64,000 bases of DNA, taken from Casimicrobiaceae bacterium (GTDB lineage Bacteria > Pseudomonadota > Gammaproteobacteria > Burkholderiales > Casimicrobiaceae). The notes beneath the pieces were generated by a model. It was not told the DNA's origin. It saw only the letters and a program-made list of their open reading frames with translations, and did not search any database. A program made the translations under genes and the position numbers. How positions within the stretch are numbered: the first letter of the stretch is position 1; every line of letters begins with the position of its first letter. The stretch is taken from the NCBI GenBank assembly GCA_026646885.1, contig JAPKHK010000007.1, positions 62,001-126,000 of the forward strand, given 5' to 3'. Of this stretch, positions 8,361 through 18,294 are shown piece by piece.

Positions 8361-9191
8361 TCACTCCACCACGGCTGGGGCGGCAGCGTATCGCGGCGGG
8401 TCTCCATAGGGCAGGAGGCGCGTGCTGCGCACCAGCAGCCAGATCACCATAAGCGGGAGAATCAGCGTTTGCAGCAGAAAAACGACCATCAGGCGGATGG
8501 CATGCTCCACAGCCGCTTCGACAGTTGCCTCCAGGCGTTCGATCTGCTTGTTGAACTGCCACCATTTCTGCTCCGTGGCACCCTCCGCCGGCGTGAGTGC
8601 CTTGAGGGCCTGGGTGGAAACCTCGATGCCCTGCTGGCCCTGGGCGTATTGCTGCTGCATGAAGCCGCAGTAAGCCGCGTCGCTCGCCAAACCGGCCGCC
8701 GGAACGACGAAGCGCAAAAGCAGCAGGGCAATGAGCAAGCGGCTCAGAAAAGGCGGCGGCGCCGCCCCGCCCGCATGCCGCCAGCCCCAGGCCAGCGCCA
8801 CCAGCGTCAAAAGTGCCGACATACCCCAGGCCATGCCCGCATCGAGCAGCAAGATCTGCACGCCAAAAGCAACGCTGGCGGCGAGCATGAGGTCGGAGAA
8901 ACGTTCGATAAGATCGTTGAGCGGGTCCAACACCTGGCCGGGGGTGAGGGTGAGGCCCAGGCCCAGCGGCTGTACTGAAAACTCCGTGCCTTGTGCCACC
9001 GAGATGATGCCGTTGAGCGCCCGCGCCGCGGCAAAGGTGGTCACGGCCCGCTTGAAGCCCGCCTCGGCTTCGCCACGCGCCCATCGATCGAAGGGTTGAA
9101 GCCAGGCGCAGGCAACTGCCGCGAAAAGCAACAGCAAAACCCCGTGGCGTCGCCAATGCGCAGTCGCCAGCACAGCAGACGGAAATTCCAT
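8361..9191 (-). CDS. Integral membrane protein of unknown function
   Basis: The chosen start is ATG 9191, which has GGAGGAG directly upstream; a frame to 9230 exists without support. The 276-residue product has an N-terminal membrane segment (GVLLLLFAAVACAWL), two central segments (about 95-115 and 120-140), a further one near 155-175, and a last one close to the C-terminus (VVFLLQTLILPLMVIWLLV). A hydrophilic helical stretch of about 70 residues precedes the last segment. I recognise no family. It is transcribed toward xsc but 240 bp away, and diverges from the methyltransferase gene. Confidence 0.7.
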   Translation of the reverse strand: MEFPSAVLATAHWRRHGVLLLLFAAVACAWLQPFDRWARGEAEAGFKRAVTTFAAARALNGIISVAQGTEFSVQPLGLGLTLTPGQVLDPLNDLIERFSDLMLAASVAFGVQILLLDAGMAWGMSALLTLVALAWGWRHAGGAAPPPFLSRLLIALLLLRFVVPAAGLASDAAYCGFMQQQYAQGQQGIEVSTQALKALTPAEGATEQKWWQFNKQIERLEATVEAAVEHAIRLMVVFLLQTLILPLMVIWLLVRSTRLLPYGDPPRYAAAPAVVE

Positions 9192-9280
9192 GTTCTCCTC
9201 CGCGGATCGTTTCGGGTTCAACGGCTGCACTTTACCTCAGAGCCCAGGGGCTATACTTCACCTGAGGGAACCAACGGACC

Positions 9281-9919
9281 ATGGCAGAAACGTCGGCACC
9301 GAATCAAGGCTGGTACGAGCGCCTCGTGCTCCCCTATTTGATCGAGCTGGCTTGCGGCACGCGGCCACTCAGAAGGCAGCGCGAGAAGATCATTCCGCTG
9401 GCCGAGGGGCGGGTGCTGGAAATCGGCATCGGCACGGGACTCAATCTGCCGCATTATGACCTCGCCCGCGTGCGTGGCCTGGTCGGCATCGATCCCGCCG
9501 AGCGCATGCATGCGCTGGCTCAGAAACGCAGCCGACAAGCCGGACTGGACATCGAAATCGTTGGCGTAGGGGCGCAAAGTCTACCCCTGGCGGACGGGGC
9601 TTTCGATTGCGCGGTGAGTACCTACACCCTATGCACCATCCCCGATCCGGTGGCCGCCCTGCGCGAAGTGCGACGTGTGCTGGTGCCGGGTGGGCGCTTG
9701 CTTTTTTCCGAACATGGGCGCGCGCCGGATGCCGGGGTACAACGCTGGCAGACCCGGCTCCAGCCGATCTGGAGCCGCTTCTCAGGCGGTTGCCGGCTCG
9801 ACCGCGATATTCCGGCGATCCTTCGCGAAGCGGGTTTTGCTCCCGAAGTGCAGGCGCTGTATTTGCCGGGACCGCGTTTCGTCTCCTATCACTACTGGGG
9901 AGTTGCCGTCGCGGCGTAG
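9281..9919 (+). CDS. Class I SAM-dependent methyltransferase (UbiE/Methyltransf_11-like)
   Basis: A 212-residue cytoplasmic enzyme. SAM-binding motif I is VLEIGIGTGLNLPHY at about residues 45-60, followed by the acidic residue in GLVGIDPAE. The later motifs are DCAVSTYTLCTIPDP and REVRRVLVPGGRLLFSEHG, typical of the Methyltransf_11 family. The substrate cannot be told. A TGAGGGA site precedes the start. It stands alone on the plus strand, divergent from the membrane protein. Confidence 0.85.
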   Translation: MAETSAPNQGWYERLVLPYLIELACGTRPLRRQREKIIPLAEGRVLEIGIGTGLNLPHYDLARVRGLVGIDPAERMHALAQKRSRQAGLDIEIVGVGAQSLPLADGAFDCAVSTYTLCTIPDPVAALREVRRVLVPGGRLLFSEHGRAPDAGVQRWQTRLQPIWSRFSGGCRLDRDIPAILREAGFAPEVQALYLPGPRFVSYHYWGVAVAA

Positions 9920-10012
9920 TCGCCGTGTTTCATGAGCCGCAATGCAAGATTGCGCCCCGCGGCAGGCGTGGCGATAATGGGCTCCGATGTTCCATTTTCA
10001 GCCTAACTTGAC

Positions 10013-10810
10013 ATGAGCGACCGCCTCACGGATTCTGAAAGCGCTTCCTCGGCCGCACTACGCGCGGTGGCGGTACTGGAAATCGTCGCCGCTGCCGAAG
10101 CGCCCGTCAGCTTGGTCGACATCATGAGCCAATGCGGCTTGCCCAAAGCCAGCGCGCACCGCATCGCCACGCAACTCACGCAAGCCGGCTTGCTCGCACG
10201 CGAACCCGAAGGCAAGCGCTTTTCTCCAGGGCCGCGCCTGGCGGATCTGGGCTTGAAGACTTTGTGCCATCCGACTTGGCGCGCCCCTCGTCACGCCATC
10301 CTGCAAGCCTTGGTAAAAGAATGCGGGGAGACCTGCAATCTCACCGTGCTCGACGGCAGCGAAGTGGTGTACCTCGACCGGGTCGAGGCGAACTGGCCGC
10401 TGCGGCTGCACTTTCAGAGCGGGTCGCGGGTGCCCGCGCACGCCAGCGCCAGCGGCAAACTGCTGCTGGCCATGCTGCCCGCCCGTGAGAGAATGCGCAT
10501 GCTCGACGCCCTCGTCTTCGAGCGCTACACGCCCAACACCATCACCGAGCGGCAGCGCTTCGAACGAGAGCTTGCCCAGATCCGCCGCGAGCGCCTGGCC
10601 ACCGACCAAGAGGAGTATCTCGAAGGCATGGTCTGCGTCGCGGTGCCGGTGCTCAGCGCGCAGCGCAAGGTGCCGGCCGCCTTGGCGGTGCATGGCCCGG
10701 CCTCGCGCTCGCCGCTCACCGCGCTGTTGCAGCGCGAGGCGGCACTGCGGCGCGCCGCCGCCCTGCTGGCCGACACCTTTCCCGCACCCGTGAGCCCCGC
10801 CAAAACCTGA
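10013..10810 (+). CDS. IclR family transcriptional regulator
   Basis: A 265-residue regulator. The N-terminal winged helix (about residues 15-80) includes SLVDIMSQCGLPKASAHRIATQL. The C-terminal IclR effector domain contains VYLDRVEANWPLRLHFQSGSR and PAHASASGKLLLAMLP. Such proteins are usually local regulators of catabolic genes that respond to a small carboxylic or aromatic ligand. The nearest catabolic unit is xsc and its TPP neighbour, and a dyad there could be its site, but the link is only positional. No clear ribosome-binding site is seen before the ATG. Confidence 0.88.
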   Translation: MSDRLTDSESASSAALRAVAVLEIVAAAEAPVSLVDIMSQCGLPKASAHRIATQLTQAGLLAREPEGKRFSPGPRLADLGLKTLCHPTWRAPRHAILQALVKECGETCNLTVLDGSEVVYLDRVEANWPLRLHFQSGSRVPAHASASGKLLLAMLPARERMRMLDALVFERYTPNTITERQRFERELAQIRRERLATDQEEYLEGMVCVAVPVLSAQRKVPAALAVHGPASRSPLTALLQREAALRRAAALLADTFPAPVSPAKT

Positions 10811-10883
10811 TGCGAGCGCGGGGCTTGACCCGCTCACTGCGACACAGTTCAGCATCGGCACTCCTTGACCACCGGAGTTGATC

Positions 10884-11360
10884 ATGTCCCTGAACGCCGC
10901 AACGATCACACCACCCCTGCGCGTGGTGCGCCGCTACCGTCAAACCATCGCCGCGACGCCGGAACGCGTCTTTCCCTTGCTGTGCCCGGTGCGTGAGAAA
11001 GAATGGCTGCCGGGTTGGGAAAGCCGCATGCTTTACTCCGTTTCCGGGGTAGCCGAGCCGGGCGCGGTTTTCCTGACCCGAGACGCGCAGGGCAGCACCT
11101 ACTGGCTGATCACCGAGCATCAGCCAGCGCGCCGCGTTGCTTTCGCGCGCTTTCAGCCCGACGGCCTGGTGGTGCGCTGCGAGATCGACCTCGCGCCCTT
11201 GCCCGAAGGGCGCTCTGCGGTGACGGTGGTCTACACTTACACCGCCGTCGAGCCACGCGGTGAAAAGGCCTTGGCCCAGCTCACCGAAGAGGCCTGGGGA
11301 AAACTGCAAACCTTCTGGGAAAACAGCATGAACCAATGGTTGCTCGCCCATCCGGAATGA
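10884..11360 (+). CDS. SRPBCC (START-like) family protein
   Basis: A 158-residue protein from ATG 10884 with GGAG upstream; a TTG six bases earlier is less likely. The start VVRRYRQTIAATPERVFPLLCPVREKEWLPGWE is the typical first strand and helices of a polyketide-cyclase/START-like small-molecule-binding fold. The last bases overlap the ATG of the MerR-type gene (ATGA), so the two are translated together. It may bind or sense the ligand handled by the MerR partner. No specific ligand can be assigned. Confidence 0.75.
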   Translation: MSLNAATITPPLRVVRRYRQTIAATPERVFPLLCPVREKEWLPGWESRMLYSVSGVAEPGAVFLTRDAQGSTYWLITEHQPARRVAFARFQPDGLVVRCEIDLAPLPEGRSAVTVVYTYTAVEPRGEKALAQLTEEAWGKLQTFWENSMNQWLLAHPE

Positions 11361-11878
11361 GTTTTTTGAGCATCGGCGCCCTGGCCAAACGCTATGGCCT
11401 CTCGCGCGGCGCGCTCTTGCACTACGACCGTATCGGCCTGTTGCGCGCCGGCAGCCGCTCGCCCAGCGGCTACCGGCGCTATGGACCGGGCGATTGGGCG
11501 CGGCTGGAATCTATTCTGGAACTGCGCGCCGCGGGCTTATCGCTGAAGGAAATCCGCCTGGCGCTGCACGGTGAAAGCCCGCTCGATGGGCTGCTCGCCC
11601 AGCGGCTGGCTGCCATCAATCTGCAGCTCGCCGCTCTGCGCGCACAGCAGGTCGCCACCCTGCGCCTGTCGCGCGCGGCGCGCACGCCGGATCAACAACT
11701 AAACAAGGCCACTTGGTCCGCTATGCTGCGAGAGGCGGGCTTGAGCGAAGCGGAAATGTGGCGCTGGCATCGCGATTTCGAAGCGCGACACCCGGAGGCG
11801 CACCACGACTTCCTGGCCTTCCTCGGAATCGCGCCCGCCGAGATCGCCCGCATTCGGCGGCAAGCTCGCGCCGTGTGA
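11357..11878 (+). CDS. MerR family transcriptional regulator
   Basis: A 173-residue regulator whose ATG overlaps the stop of the SRPBCC gene by 4 bp. The N-terminal MerR winged helix reads SIGALAKRYGLSRGALLHYDRIGLL with the wing SPSGYRRYG. A dimerisation coiled coil follows, then a C-terminal helical domain (WSAMLREAGLSEAEMWRWH). That domain lacks cysteines, so it does not look like a metal sensor. A small organic ligand is more likely, which agrees with the coupled START-like protein. Confidence 0.85.
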   Translation: MSFLSIGALAKRYGLSRGALLHYDRIGLLRAGSRSPSGYRRYGPGDWARLESILELRAAGLSLKEIRLALHGESPLDGLLAQRLAAINLQLAALRAQQVATLRLSRAARTPDQQLNKATWSAMLREAGLSEAEMWRWHRDFEARHPEAHHDFLAFLGIAPAEIARIRRQARAV

Positions 11879-11907
11879 GCCGATCAGCCATGCCCAGCGC
11901 CGCGCGA

Positions 11908-12093
11908 TCAGACCATCAGGACCAGCCGTTCGAAGACATAAAACAGCATGATCAACACCACCAACGCCAGACTGACTTGAAATGAGCGCCAGGCGAAACG
12001 CAAGTAGCGGCGATCGCGGGTGAATAAATACAGGGTGATGCCGCCGCCGATGGTGGCGAGCATGAGGAAAAAAATCAGCCGCAGTACGAACAT
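11908..12093 (-). CDS. Small two-TM membrane protein downstream of lpxC
   Basis: A 61-residue protein with two predicted membrane helices (FVLRLIFFLMLATIGGGITLYLF and a second near the C-terminus, SLALVVLIMLFYVF) joined by a basic loop TRDRRYLRFAWR. It lies 49 bp after lpxC on the same strand and is the last gene of the dcw unit. The composition and clean placement argue that it is real. The function is unknown and no clear ribosome-binding site is visible. Confidence 0.7.
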   Translation of the reverse strand: MFVLRLIFFLMLATIGGGITLYLFTRDRRYLRFAWRSFQVSLALVVLIMLFYVFERLVLMV

Positions 12094-12142
12094 GGCTGGC
12101 GGCCGTTTCGAAAATTCTGCCGGGGGAACCCCAACGACCCGT

Positions 12143-13057
12143 TCACGCCGACTGGGATTGCCAGCGAGTGAAGGCGGCCGGCACTTCGGCCTCCCGCTCG
12201 AAGCTCACGTATTCCCATTTGTCCGTCTGGGCGAGGAGCGCGCGGACCAACTGGTTGTTGAGCCCGTGCCCGGACTTATAGGCAGAAAACGCGCCGATCA
12301 GCGGATGCCCCAAGAGATAAAGGTCGCCGATGGCATCGAGCACTTTGTGCCGGGCCATTTCGTTGTCGTAACGCAAACCTTCGGCGTTGAGCACGCGGAA
12401 CTCGTCGAGCACTACCGCGTTGTCGAGGCTGCCACCCATCGCTAGGCCCACGCCGCGCAAGGCTTCGATGTCCTGCATGAAACCGAAGGTGCGCGCACGG
12501 CTCACTTCTTTGATGAAGGAATGCTCGGCGAAATCGATAACAACTCGCCGATGATCACTGCCCAGGGCGGGATGCGGAAAATCGATGGTGAAATCGACTT
12601 TGAATCCGTCATAGGGCTCGAAGCGCGCCCACTTGTCTTCTTGCACCACCTCGATCGGCGCAAGGACACGGATGAAGCGTTTGGCGGCCTTCTGCTCGAT
12701 CACGCCGGCAGTCTGGAGCAAAAAGACGAAAGGCGCCGCCGATCCGTCCATGATCGGCACTTCGGGCCCACTGATGTCGATGTAGGCATTATCCAAGCCC
12801 AAGCCGGCAAAGGCCGACATCAGGTGCTCCACGGTGGCAACGCGCACGCCTCCGTTTTCGAGGCAAGACGACAAACGTGTATCCCCCACCCGATCGGCCC
12901 GAGCCGAAACGTCGACTGGCGGATCGAGGTCGACACGCCGAAAGACGATGCCGGTGTCGGGTGCGGCGGGACGCAGGCGGATGGTCACCTTCGCGCCGGT
13001 GTGGATGCCCACGCCGGTCGCGCTGACCGCAGCCTTCAAAGTGCGTTGTCGGTGCAT
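12143..13057 (-). CDS. lpxC: UDP-3-O-acyl-N-acetylglucosamine deacetylase
   Basis: LpxC removes the acetyl group from UDP-3-O-acyl-GlcNAc, the committed step of lipid A synthesis. From ATG 13057 the protein has 304 residues, the usual family length; the longer frame starts with TTG and adds 14 atypical residues. MHRQRTLK at the start matches the family. Zinc-site residues are visible: Glu77-His78 in TVEHLMSAF, and the later His and Asp in [12 protein letters not shown]. It is the penultimate gene of the dcw unit, behind ftsZ, with a GC-rich hairpin in between. Confidence 0.96.
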   Translation of the reverse strand: MHRQRTLKAAVSATGVGIHTGAKVTIRLRPAAPDTGIVFRRVDLDPPVDVSARADRVGDTRLSSCLENGGVRVATVEHLMSAFAGLGLDNAYIDISGPEVPIMDGSAAPFVFLLQTAGVIEQKAAKRFIRVLAPIEVVQEDKWARFEPYDGFKVDFTIDFPHPALGSDHRRVVIDFAEHSFIKEVSRARTFGFMQDIEALRGVGLAMGGSLDNAVVLDEFRVLNAEGLRYDNEMARHKVLDAIGDLYLLGHPLIGAFSAYKSGHGLNNQLVRALLAQTDKWEYVSFEREAEVPAAFTRWQSQSA

Positions 13058-13107
13058 GCCTGGTTCGCGCTTGGTAGAGGCAAGAGCTGCCTTCTTCAAA
13101 GGGCAGC

Positions 13108-13138
13108 CCGGGCGGCCATGATACCACAGGCCGCCCGG
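13108..13138 (-). other. GC-rich hairpin between ftsZ and lpxC
   Basis: A 10-bp perfect stem (CCGGGCGGCC with GGCCGCCCGG) encloses an 11-base loop 13 bp after the ftsZ stop. There is only CCCTTTG rather than a long T-run downstream on the minus strand. It may be a weak terminator, attenuator or mRNA processing barrier between ftsZ and lpxC. Confidence 0.55.
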
Positions 13139-13150
13139 CCGGGCAGGGAC

Positions 13151-14359
13151 TCAGTCGGCCTGCTTGCGCAGGAAAGCTGGGATTTCCAGGGTGTCGAGGT
13201 TGGTCGGTGTGGCCGCCAAGGTGCCGATGGTATTGGCCCGGCCACTGCGAAATACCGTTGGCGTGCGCGCCAAGCCCTCGTAGTCCGGGACTTCCACGCC
13301 CATGCCGTCGGTGCCGGTTCGCTCCACCACAGTCAGAGACTGTGCCTGCGCCGCTGCCTGGGCCTGTTGCTGCACCGGCGGCTGCACCTGTCGCCGCGCT
13401 ACCCCGCCGCCCAACCCGGTGGCCACCATGGTCACCCGGAGACAATCGCCCATGCCTTCATCGAGCACGGTGCCGACGATCACCATCGCGTCCTCGGCGG
13501 TGAACTCCTTGATGGTGTTCATGACCTCGTGGTACTCCTTGATCTTGAGCGAGCGGTTGGCGGTGATATTGACCAACACGCCGCGCGCTCCGGCGAGGTT
13601 CACTTCCTCCAACAACGGACTGGCGATGGCTCCTTCCGCTGCCACGCGCGCACGGTTCGGCCCATCGGCGGTCGCCGAGCCCATCATCGCCATGCCCACT
13701 TCGGACATTACCGTCTTGACGTCGGCGAAGTCTACATTGACTAGACCAGGGTTGTTGATGATCTCCGCGATACCGGCCACGGCGCTGTGCAGCACGTCAT
13801 TGGCGGCGGCAAAGGCAGCCTCCAGCTCCACATCCTCGCCCAGAACCGCCATGAGTTTCTCGTTGGGAATGATGATCAGCGAATCGACGTACTTCTGCAG
13901 CTCTTCTATACCCGCCTGCGCCACGCGCTGCCGCTTGCCTTCAAAGGCGAAGGGCCTGGTCACCACGGCCACGGTGAGCACGCCCATTTCTTTGGCAATC
14001 TGCGCCACTACTGGCGCCGCACCGGTACCGGTGCCGCCCCCCATGCCGGCGGTAATGAACAGCATATCGGCCCCGGCGATGCCTTCGGCGATTTGGTCGC
14101 GGTCCTCCATCGCCGCGTCGCGCCCAATCTCTGGCCGCGCACCGGCCCCCAAGCCCCGCGTGAGGCTCGCGCCGATCTGCAGCTGCATGCTGGCACTATT
14201 GCGCTTGAGGGCTTGGGCATCCGTGTTGGCCGCGAGGAACTCGACGCCCTGGACCCCTTTGTCGATCATGTGGTCGACGGCGTTGCCGCCGCAACCGCCC
14301 ACTCCGATGACTTTGATGATGGCCTCTTGCGGCTCTTGATCGAGAATTTCGAATGGCAT
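13151..14359 (-). CDS. ftsZ: Cell division protein FtsZ
   Basis: FtsZ is the tubulin-like GTPase that forms the cytokinetic ring at midcell. The start is ATG 14359 with AAGGAG upstream, giving 402 residues; the frame open to 14455 is not translated by family comparison. The GTP-binding glycine loop is MGGGTGTGAAP, the T7 loop is NVDFADVKTVM, and the C-terminal anchor peptide is LDTLEIPAFLRKQAD, which binds FtsA/ZipA-type partners. A variable glutamine-rich linker precedes the anchor. It lies 74 bp after ftsA, room enough for an extra promoter. Confidence 0.98.
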   Translation of the reverse strand: MPFEILDQEPQEAIIKVIGVGGCGGNAVDHMIDKGVQGVEFLAANTDAQALKRNSASMQLQIGASLTRGLGAGARPEIGRDAAMEDRDQIAEGIAGADMLFITAGMGGGTGTGAAPVVAQIAKEMGVLTVAVVTRPFAFEGKRQRVAQAGIEELQKYVDSLIIIPNEKLMAVLGEDVELEAAFAAANDVLHSAVAGIAEIINNPGLVNVDFADVKTVMSEVGMAMMGSATADGPNRARVAAEGAIASPLLEEVNLAGARGVLVNITANRSLKIKEYHEVMNTIKEFTAEDAMVIVGTVLDEGMGDCLRVTMVATGLGGGVARRQVQPPVQQQAQAAAQAQSLTVVERTGTDGMGVEVPDYEGLARTPTVFRSGRANTIGTLAATPTNLDTLEIPAFLRKQAD

Positions 14360-14433
14360 GATGGTCTCCTTTCGTGCTTCGCCAGTGCTGCTTGTCTCTG
14401 TCAGGTTTGGTTGGACTGCTTGACTTTCACTCT

Positions 14434-15663
14434 CTAGAAATTTGCTTTGACCCACAACTTCATTCGCTCCAAAACGCCTTGCAAACCTGGGGTGGCCGCG
14501 CGCGTCTGGCGGGAGCGCAAAAATTGCTCTCGTCCATCGAGCAACAGCCCCACGGCGGTGGCATAACGCGGACTCTGCACCACGTCGGCCAAGCCCCCGA
14601 TATAGACCGGCACGCCCAACCGCACCGGCATATGAAAGATTTCCTCCCCCAGCTCGACCATGCCGCGCATGAGGCTGCTGCCACCGGTGAGCACGATGCC
14701 CGAGGAGAGCATTTCCTCGAAACCGCTGCGCCGCAGTTCCGCTTGCACCAAGGTGTAGAGTTCCTCGAGTCGCGGCTCGATCACTTCCGCCAGGGTCTGC
14801 CGGGAGAGCTGCCTGGCGCTACGGTCGCCGACGCCCGGCACTTCGATGACTTCGTTGGGATCGACGAGCTGGCGCAGCGCGCAACCGAATTGCCGCTTCA
14901 AATCTTCTGCCTCCTTGGTCGGCGTGCGCAGGGCCATGGCAATGTCGTTTGTGACTTGATCGCCGGCAATGGGTATGACCGCTGTATGGCGGATGGCACC
15001 GCCGGTAAACACTGCCAGATCGGTGGTACCCCCACCAATGTCCACCAGGCATACACCCAGGTCCTTTTCGTCGTCGGAGAGCACCGCCAACGCCGAGGCC
15101 AGCGGTTGCAGGATCAGATCCTTCACCTCAAGGCCGCAGCGGCGAACGCATTTGCTGATGTTCTCCGCCGCCGAAACGGCGCCGGTGATGATGTGCACCT
15201 TCACTTCCAAACGCACCCCGCTCATCCCCAAGGGTTCGCGCACGTCTTCCTGCCCGTCGACGATGAACTCCTGGGGCAAGATGTGGAGTATTTGTTGATC
15301 GTTGGGTATGGCGATGGCCTTGGCGGTCTCGACCACCCGATCAATATCGGCCTGGGTGACCTCTTTTTCCTTGATCGCCACCATGCCCGAAGAATTCAGG
15401 CTGCGGATGTGACTCCCGGCAATGCCGGCATACACTTCGCCGATCTTGCAGTCGGCCATCAGCTCCGCTTCTTCCAAGACGCGCTGTATGCTCGCCATGG
15501 TTGCCTCGATGTTGACGACGACGCCCTTTTTCAGGCCGCGGGAGGGCTGTGTGCCCATGCCGATGACGTTCAATCCACTTTCCGGCGTGACCTCGGCGAC
15601 GATCGCCACCACTTTGGAGGTGCCAATGTCCAAGCCCACGATGAGGTTTTTGTTTTCTCTCAC
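14434..15663 (-). CDS. ftsA: Cell division protein FtsA
   Basis: FtsA is the actin-like ATPase that ties FtsZ to the membrane. The frame begins with GTG at 15663 (GTGAGAGAAAAC), with GGAAGGG upstream; no ATG is better placed. The 409 residues include the phosphate-1 motif VGLDIGTSKVVAIVAEV, the phosphate-2 motif CLVDIGGGTTDLAVF, the adenosine motif GIVLTGGSSLMRG, and the C-terminal amphipathic membrane anchor (GVLERMKLWVKANF). It is 24 bp downstream of ftsQ. Confidence 0.97.
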   Translation of the reverse strand: MRENKNLIVGLDIGTSKVVAIVAEVTPESGLNVIGMGTQPSRGLKKGVVVNIEATMASIQRVLEEAELMADCKIGEVYAGIAGSHIRSLNSSGMVAIKEKEVTQADIDRVVETAKAIAIPNDQQILHILPQEFIVDGQEDVREPLGMSGVRLEVKVHIITGAVSAAENISKCVRRCGLEVKDLILQPLASALAVLSDDEKDLGVCLVDIGGGTTDLAVFTGGAIRHTAVIPIAGDQVTNDIAMALRTPTKEAEDLKRQFGCALRQLVDPNEVIEVPGVGDRSARQLSRQTLAEVIEPRLEELYTLVQAELRRSGFEEMLSSGIVLTGGSSLMRGMVELGEEIFHMPVRLGVPVYIGGLADVVQSPRYATAVGLLLDGREQFLRSRQTRAATPGLQGVLERMKLWVKANF

Positions 15664-15687
15664 AGTTCCGATTCCCTTCCTTTCGCG

Positions 15688-16428
15688 CTAGCTCCGGCTC
15701 ACGGCGGCCGCAAGCCGCGCTCCGGCCCTTCCTGTATCGCCCGCACGCACGGCGAAGCCGTTGCGATAACGCAAATCGACGTAGTCCACGGATCGCCCAA
15801 GCCGCCCTACCGTTCGCGGATACTGCGCCACCCAACGAAGCAGGCGCTCACGCGCTGCTTCGCGCCCGAGTTCCACGACCATGCCATTGTCCAATTTCAT
15901 CTGCCATGCGCGCCTCGGGCTCAGGGACAGCTCGTTGGGTATCAGCGCGAGTGGTGCAAGCGCGGCACGAAACTCGCCATAGCTCGCCGCCACCTCCGCC
16001 GCGCTGCCTTCCGGGCCGCGAAAGAAAGGCAGCTCCTCCTCATAGTCAGCGCGGAACACCTCGCCTTCGGTGTTGACCAAAGCGCCGTCGTTCCAACGCG
16101 CCAGCGCGCGATGCTCGACGATGTCGACCTCCAGGCGGTTGGGCCACTGCCGGCGCACGCTGGCGCTGCGCACCCAGGGCACGGTGGCGAAGGCGCGCTG
16201 CGCTTGCGCAAGATCGATGGTGAAAAGCGTGCCGCGCAAGACCTTGCGAATCACCGCTTCCAAGTGCAGCGGATTCACTTCGATGATTTCCCCCTTGACC
16301 ATCACGCGCTGAATCGCGAAAACCGGTTGGCGTGCCGCCCAGTAGAGCAAGGCCGTGGCAAAAAGCCCTGCGGCGAGCAAAGCGAGCATTGCCGCGGCGA
16401 GGTTGAGTTGGGCGGGCTTATCCCACAT
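15688..16428 (-). CDS. ftsQ: Cell division protein FtsQ
   Basis: FtsQ is a bitopic divisome protein that recruits FtsB/FtsL. The 246-residue product has a short cytoplasmic start, one membrane helix ([20 protein letters not shown]) and a periplasmic POTRA domain beginning [15 protein letters not shown]. The beta domain contains [24 protein letters not shown], typical of the family. The start overlaps the end of ddl by 11 bp. Confidence 0.94.
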   Translation of the reverse strand: MWDKPAQLNLAAAMLALLAAGLFATALLYWAARQPVFAIQRVMVKGEIIEVNPLHLEAVIRKVLRGTLFTIDLAQAQRAFATVPWVRSASVRRQWPNRLEVDIVEHRALARWNDGALVNTEGEVFRADYEEELPFFRGPEGSAAEVAASYGEFRAALAPLALIPNELSLSPRRAWQMKLDNGMVVELGREAARERLLRWVAQYPRTVGRLGRSVDYVDLRYRNGFAVRAGDTGRAGARLAAAVSRS

Positions 16429-17329
16429 GGGCGAGCCTCAGAATCGCCAGACATAGATCCGGGAATGACAAACCCGCCTGACGCGCCGCTATCGGTACCA
16501 GGCTGTGGCCGGTCATGCCTGGCGAGGTGTTCATTTCCAAGAAGGCGAAGCTGCCGTCGGCGCGCAAGATCATATCGGCGCGCCCCCAACCGGCGCAGCC
16601 CAAGACCCGGAAGGAGCGCAGCGCCATGCGCTGAATCGCCTCTTCCACCGCTGGGCGCAAGCCGGCAGGACAGAAGTATTGGGTGGCATCGGTGAAGTAT
16701 TTGTTCTGGTAGTCGTATTTGCCCTCGGGCGCGACGATGCGCACCAACGGCAGCGCCCGCTCGCCGAGCACCGCAGCGGTCAGCTCTTGCCCCGCCACAA
16801 ATTCTTCAGCGATGATCAGTCGGTCATATTTGATCGCCTCCGCATAGGCCGCGGGCAGATCGGCGACACGCTCCACCTTGGTGATGCCGATAGTCGAGCC
16901 TTCGTGCGCCGGCTTGACGATCAGCGGCAGGCCCAATTCCTGCACCACGCGCTCGAAGTCGCTTTTGCCTTCGAGCAACGCGAAGCGCGGCGTCGGCACG
17001 CCGGCGGCGAGCCAAACGAGCTTGGTGCGCCACTTGTCCATAGCCAGCGCCGACGCCATCACTCCGCTTCCGGTATAGGGCAGCCCCAGAGTCTCCAGCG
17101 CCCCTTGCACGGTACCGTCTTCCCCGAAGCGCCCATGCAGGGCGATGAAAACGCGCGCGAAGCCTTCGCGCTTCAGATCGAAGATTGGCCGTTCCGCCGG
17201 ATCGAAAGGATGCGCGTCCACGCCTCGCTCGCGTAGAGCGGCAAGCACTGCGTTACCCGAGAGCAGAGAGATCTCCCGCTCGGCGGAGCGGCCGCCCAAG
17301 AGCACCGCTACTTTTCCAAACTCACTCAT
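16418..17329 (-). CDS. ddl: D-alanine--D-alanine ligase
   Basis: Ddl joins two D-alanines with ATP for the peptidoglycan stem peptide. The 303 residues show the ATP-grasp fold: [20 protein letters not shown] at the start, [16 protein letters not shown] in the ATP domain, and [17 protein letters not shown] with the metal-binding Glu and Asn. The ATG overlaps the murB stop (ATGA). The length and position inside dcw correspond to DdlB of E. coli. Confidence 0.96.
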   Translation of the reverse strand: MSEFGKVAVLLGGRSAEREISLLSGNAVLAALRERGVDAHPFDPAERPIFDLKREGFARVFIALHGRFGEDGTVQGALETLGLPYTGSGVMASALAMDKWRTKLVWLAAGVPTPRFALLEGKSDFERVVQELGLPLIVKPAHEGSTIGITKVERVADLPAAYAEAIKYDRLIIAEEFVAGQELTAAVLGERALPLVRIVAPEGKYDYQNKYFTDATQYFCPAGLRPAVEEAIQRMALRSFRVLGCAGWGRADMILRADGSFAFLEMNTSPGMTGHSLVPIAARQAGLSFPDLCLAILRLAHVG

Positions 17330-18294
17330 GTCGTTCTCGCTCTTTCACCGACGATGCGAACTTCCGTCTGCAAAACGACGCCGGTCTGGCGCAGCACCTC
17401 GGCGCGCACGTGTTCGATCAGGTCTTCGATGTCGGCAGCGCTGGCGCGGCCACCCGGATTGACGATGAAGTTGGCGTGCTTATCCGACACCTGTGCTCCG
17501 CCGATTGCCTTTCCCTTTAAGCCGCAGGCCTCGATGAGTCTTCCGGCATGGTCGCCCGGCGGGTTGCGAAACACCGAGCCGGCATTGGGCTTGTCGAGCG
17601 GCTGAGTCGCGACACGATGGGCCAGCAATGCTCTGATGCGCTCGCGCGCCGCGTCGCCGTCGCCCCTGGCAAAACGAAACACCGCGCCCACGAACCAGAC
17701 TTCCGCACCAAGTACGAACCGGCGTGCCTGGACCTGGCGATAGCTAATCTCGAAGTCGCTGGGTTCAAGCACCCGCATGGCGCCGGTGCTTTCGATCACC
17801 TGCACCGCGCGCACGAATTGCCAGGTCTCGGCCCCGTGGCAGCCCGCGTTCATGGTGAGCGCGCCGCCCACCGTTCCCGGTATGCCAGCCAGGAATTCGG
17901 CACCGACCAAACCATTGTTGGCGGCGAAACGCGCCAGCTTGGGGCTGGCCGCGCCACCTTCGGCGATGATTTCGCCGTGCGTGTGGTCGCCTACGCCAAG
18001 GCGCATGCCGCCCAAGTGTGGATGAAGGAAAATTGCGGTCGCTCGAAGGCCACCATCGCGCACCAGCAAATTGCTGCCCAGGCCGACGAAAAAGGGCGGC
18101 GCGGCGCGCAGCAGCTCGGCTTGGGTACGCAAGAACTGGCCCAGGTCGGCCAGATCCGCCGGCCGATAGGCGAAGTCGGCGCAGCCGCCGGCACGCCAGG
18201 TGCAGCTTCGCGCCAGGGGGAGATCGCGCCAGAATTCGCCGCGCAGTTCGGGCAGTCGTGTGGCACTGGGCGCGATCATGGTCCGATCATCCAT
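17326..18294 (-). CDS. murB: UDP-N-acetylenolpyruvoylglucosamine reductase
   Basis: MurB is an FAD enzyme that reduces UDP-GlcNAc-enolpyruvate to UDP-MurNAc. The 322 residues include the FAD-binding segments [13 protein letters not shown] and [19 protein letters not shown], the catalytic Ser in [15 protein letters not shown], and the late Glu in [10 protein letters not shown]. The compact length is that of the shorter type of the family rather than the E. coli type. It overlaps murC by 8 bp and ddl by 4 bp. ATG 18279 is an alternative start. Confidence 0.96.
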   Translation of the reverse strand: MDDRTMIAPSATRLPELRGEFWRDLPLARSCTWRAGGCADFAYRPADLADLGQFLRTQAELLRAAPPFFVGLGSNLLVRDGGLRATAIFLHPHLGGMRLGVGDHTHGEIIAEGGAASPKLARFAANNGLVGAEFLAGIPGTVGGALTMNAGCHGAETWQFVRAVQVIESTGAMRVLEPSDFEISYRQVQARRFVLGAEVWFVGAVFRFARGDGDAARERIRALLAHRVATQPLDKPNAGSVFRNPPGDHAGRLIEACGLKGKAIGGAQVSDKHANFIVNPGGRASAADIEDLIEHVRAEVLRQTGVVLQTEVRIVGERARTT